Part shown: positions 62,615-64,000 of the stretch, in pieces
How the letters are laid out: each line of letters starts with the position of its first letter
Numbering within the stretch: the stretch's first letter is position 1
Assembly (NCBI RefSeq): GCF_000721605.1
Contig: NZ_JOIZ01000016.1
Location: forward strand, 1-64,000
Origin: Streptomyces sp. NRRL S-37
GTDB lineage: Bacteria > Actinomycetota > Actinomycetes > Streptomycetales > Streptomycetaceae
Direction of reading: 5' to 3'
Length of the DNA stretch: 64,000 bases
Notes under the pieces: model-generated
The model's input: the letters and a program-made list of their open reading frames with translations, nothing else
Databases searched by the model: none
What the model was told of the DNA's origin: nothing
Translations under genes and position numbers: made by a program

Positions 62615-62964
62615 GCATGCACTTGTCACCTGCGCACGGCGCGCACCCGCGCACTCCCGGCGAGGAGCACTTCGCGCTCGCGGCGGAACTGCTCGCCCTG
62701 CTCGGCGACCGCACCCGGCTGACCCTGCTGCACGCCCTGACCGGCGGCGAGGCCGACGTCACCACGCTCACCGAGGCCTGCGGCGCGGCCCGGCCCGCGG
62801 TCAGCCAGCATCTGGCGCGACTGCGGCTCGCGGGTCTCGTGGACACCCGCAAGAAGGGCCGCCGGGTGATCTACTCCCTGCGCGACGGCCATCTGCGGCG
62901 GCTGGTGGACGAGGCGCTGAACGTGGCCGACCACCGGATCGGCGACCGGCCTCCGCACGACTGA
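62605..62964 (+). CDS. ArsR/SmtB family metal-sensing repressor
   Basis: 119 residues. Winged helix with LLALLGDRTRLTLLHALTGGEADVTTL and RPAVSQHLARLRLAGLVDTRKKGRRVIYSL. The C-terminal helix holds D94, H96 and H110 (with D109), close to the alpha-5 metal site of CzrA/SmtB, although the position equivalent to CzrA H97 is Val. A zinc or related sensor controlling the divergent CDF exporter is likely. Confidence 0.88.
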   Translation: MSARMHLSPAHGAHPRTPGEEHFALAAELLALLGDRTRLTLLHALTGGEADVTTLTEACGAARPAVSQHLARLRLAGLVDTRKKGRRVIYSLRDGHLRRLVDEALNVADHRIGDRPPHD

Positions 62965-62974
62965 CGGGCCCGCC

Positions 62975-64000
62975 TCAGTACCGCGCGGCCGTGCCCAGGT
63001 ACTGCTCCGCGAAGGCGGCAGCGGCGGCGGGGGAGGAGAACAGGCGGCGCAGCCGGGCGACCGTGGTGCCCGCGCGGAACGGGTCGCCCGCCGCACTGCC
63101 GTGGTACAGCTCCGACAGCCACTGCGAGAACTCCTGGTAGTCCCACACGCGCCGCAGACACTCCTGCGAGTAACCGGCCAGTCCGCTGTCGTCGCCCTCG
63201 GCCAGCCGGGCGACCAGCGCGTCGCCGAGCAGGAACGCGTCGTGCAGGGCGAGGTTCAGGCCCTTGGCGGCGATCGGCGCGACCAGGTGGGCCGCGTCCC
63301 CGGCCAGGAAGAGCCGGCCGGACGCCATCGGCTCGGTGACGTAGTCGTGCATGTCCAGTACGCGCTTCTCGATCAGCCGCCCCTCGGTGAGCGGGGCCGC
63401 TCCGGCCGCCCCGAGCCGGCGCCGCAGCTCGGCCCAGACCCGCTCGTGCGGCCAGTCGTCCGGGTCGTCGCCGGGCGGGCACTGGAGGTAGTAGCGGGTC
63501 ACCTCGGGGCTGCGGGGCATCTGACCGGCGAAGCCGTCCGGATGGCAGCCGAACAGGACGCAGTCGGCGGACGGCGGCGCCTCGGCGAGCAGGGCCAGCC
63601 AGCCGATGCCGTAGTCGTGCCGTGCCACCCGGGCCCGCCCCGGAGCGAGGGCGGCCCTGGTCACCCCGCGGGCCCCGTCGCAGCCCGCGACGAAGTCACA
63701 GGCGACGACCTCCCGCCGGCCGGTCTCCGGACAGACGTACGACACCGAGGGACGGTCGCCGTCCAGGTCGTGCAGCCGCACGTCGCGCACACCGAACCGC
63801 ACGGCCCCGCCCCGCACGTCCGCGTACTCCCGCACCAGGTCCGTCACCAGCGACGGCTGCGGGTACACCCAGTGGTGACTTCCCGTCAGCTCCCGGTACG
63901 AGAAGCGGTACCGCTCCCCGCCGAAGCGGAACTCGCACGCGGTGTGCAGCCCGGCCCGCTCCAGCAGGTTCCGCGCGAGGCCCCGCCGCTCCAGACCCCG
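62975..64000 (-). CDS. pobA: 4-hydroxybenzoate 3-monooxygenase (partial, runs off the right edge)
   Basis: The reading frame stays open from the stop at 62975 to the last base; the N-terminus with the first FAD motif lies outside. Visible are ARNLLERAGL, FRFGGERYRFSYRELTG, WVYPQPSLVTDLVREY (Tyr/Gln region of the PobA pattern), FVAGCDGARGVTR (the DG motif) and GRLFLAGDAAHLVAPIAAKGLNLALHDA (the GD motif). PobA hydroxylates 4-hydroxybenzoate to protocatechuate. The call within the flavin hydroxylase family is good but substrate was not tested. Confidence 0.85.
   Translation of the reverse strand, partial: RGLERRGLARNLLERAGLHTACEFRFGGERYRFSYRELTGSHHWVYPQPSLVTDLVREYADVRGGAVRFGVRDVRLHDLDGDRPSVSYVCPETGRREVVACDFVAGCDGARGVTRAALAPGRARVARHDYGIGWLALLAEAPPSADCVLFGCHPDGFAGQMPRSPEVTRYYLQCPPGDDPDDWPHERVWAELRRRLGAAGAAPLTEGRLIEKRVLDMHDYVTEPMASGRLFLAGDAAHLVAPIAAKGLNLALHDAFLLGDALVARLAEGDDSGLAGYSQECLRRVWDYQEFSQWLSELYHGSAAGDPFRAGTTVARLRRLFSSPAAAAAFAEQYLGTAARY

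Overview
The window is chromosomal DNA of very high G+C from a Streptomyces-type actinobacterium. Signs of this are strong G/C bias at third codon positions, many GTG starts, frequent leaderless starts with a TANNNT box 5-8 nt upstream, the 5S rRNA tail, an EF-Tu3 gene, and gene families typical of Streptomyces (DUF5999, DUF881/Sbp, WxxxG-poor small proteins, many LacI/TetR/HxlR/PadR/MocR regulators). From memory, the gene order resembles the Streptomyces coelicolor region running from about SCO1389 down to about SCO1308; I could not check this. I see no mobile element, tRNA, CRISPR array or prophage.

Layout. 1-3.5 kb: 3' end of a 5S rRNA with its terminator, a eukaryote-like cardiolipin synthase candidate, and a large sugar-nucleotide pyrophosphorylase with a degenerate phosphomannomutase-like tail. 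3.5-8.9 kb: a tightly coupled envelope/regulation cluster (DUF881, Sbp, DUF881, GarA-like FHA protein, FtsR-like MerR, bifunctional nuclease, second MerR). 8.9-14 kb: DNA polymerase IV behind a DNA-damage-type promoter, a PRC-barrel protein, then a tandem glycine riboswitch and gcvP. 14-17.3 kb (minus strand): molybdate ABC transporter modABC with a small HTH-Mop protein. 17.3-25 kb: LacI regulator, small conserved proteins, GCS2-like ligase, CPBP protease, PhzF, PadR and Clp-N proteins. 25-33 kb: three EamA/DMT exporters, one behind a leader-peptide arrangement, with MocR and LysR regulators and FMN split-barrel proteins. 33-39.6 kb: Rieske lipoprotein, HipA-like/DUF3037 pair, Excalibur protein, FabG/SDR pair, peptide-binding lipoprotein and uracil-DNA glycosylase. 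39.7-50.9 kb: lipoprotein, DinB-like, TetR with divergent flavin monooxygenase, oxidoreductase, apolipoprotein N-acyltransferase, SnoaL, DUF4291, SDR, UppP, and HxlR with divergent thiolase. 50.9-64 kb: SNARE-associated membrane protein, AlkD-like protein, tuf3, spermidine-synthase-like protein, MFS, thioesterase, DedA, gamma-carbonic anhydrase, acyltransferase, XRE-cupin, YbaK, CDF exporter with divergent ArsR, and a pobA cut by the window edge.

Most genes are ordinary Streptomyces core genes. The more informative signals are regulatory: paired palindromes or direct repeats in divergent promoters (MocR, LysR, TetR, HxlR), the same damage-type promoter in front of dinB and ung, a leaderless 13-codon ORF followed by hairpins before a DMT exporter, a small ORF plus hairpin before tuf3, and perfect or near-perfect tandem repeats at 60.2 and 61.4 kb.
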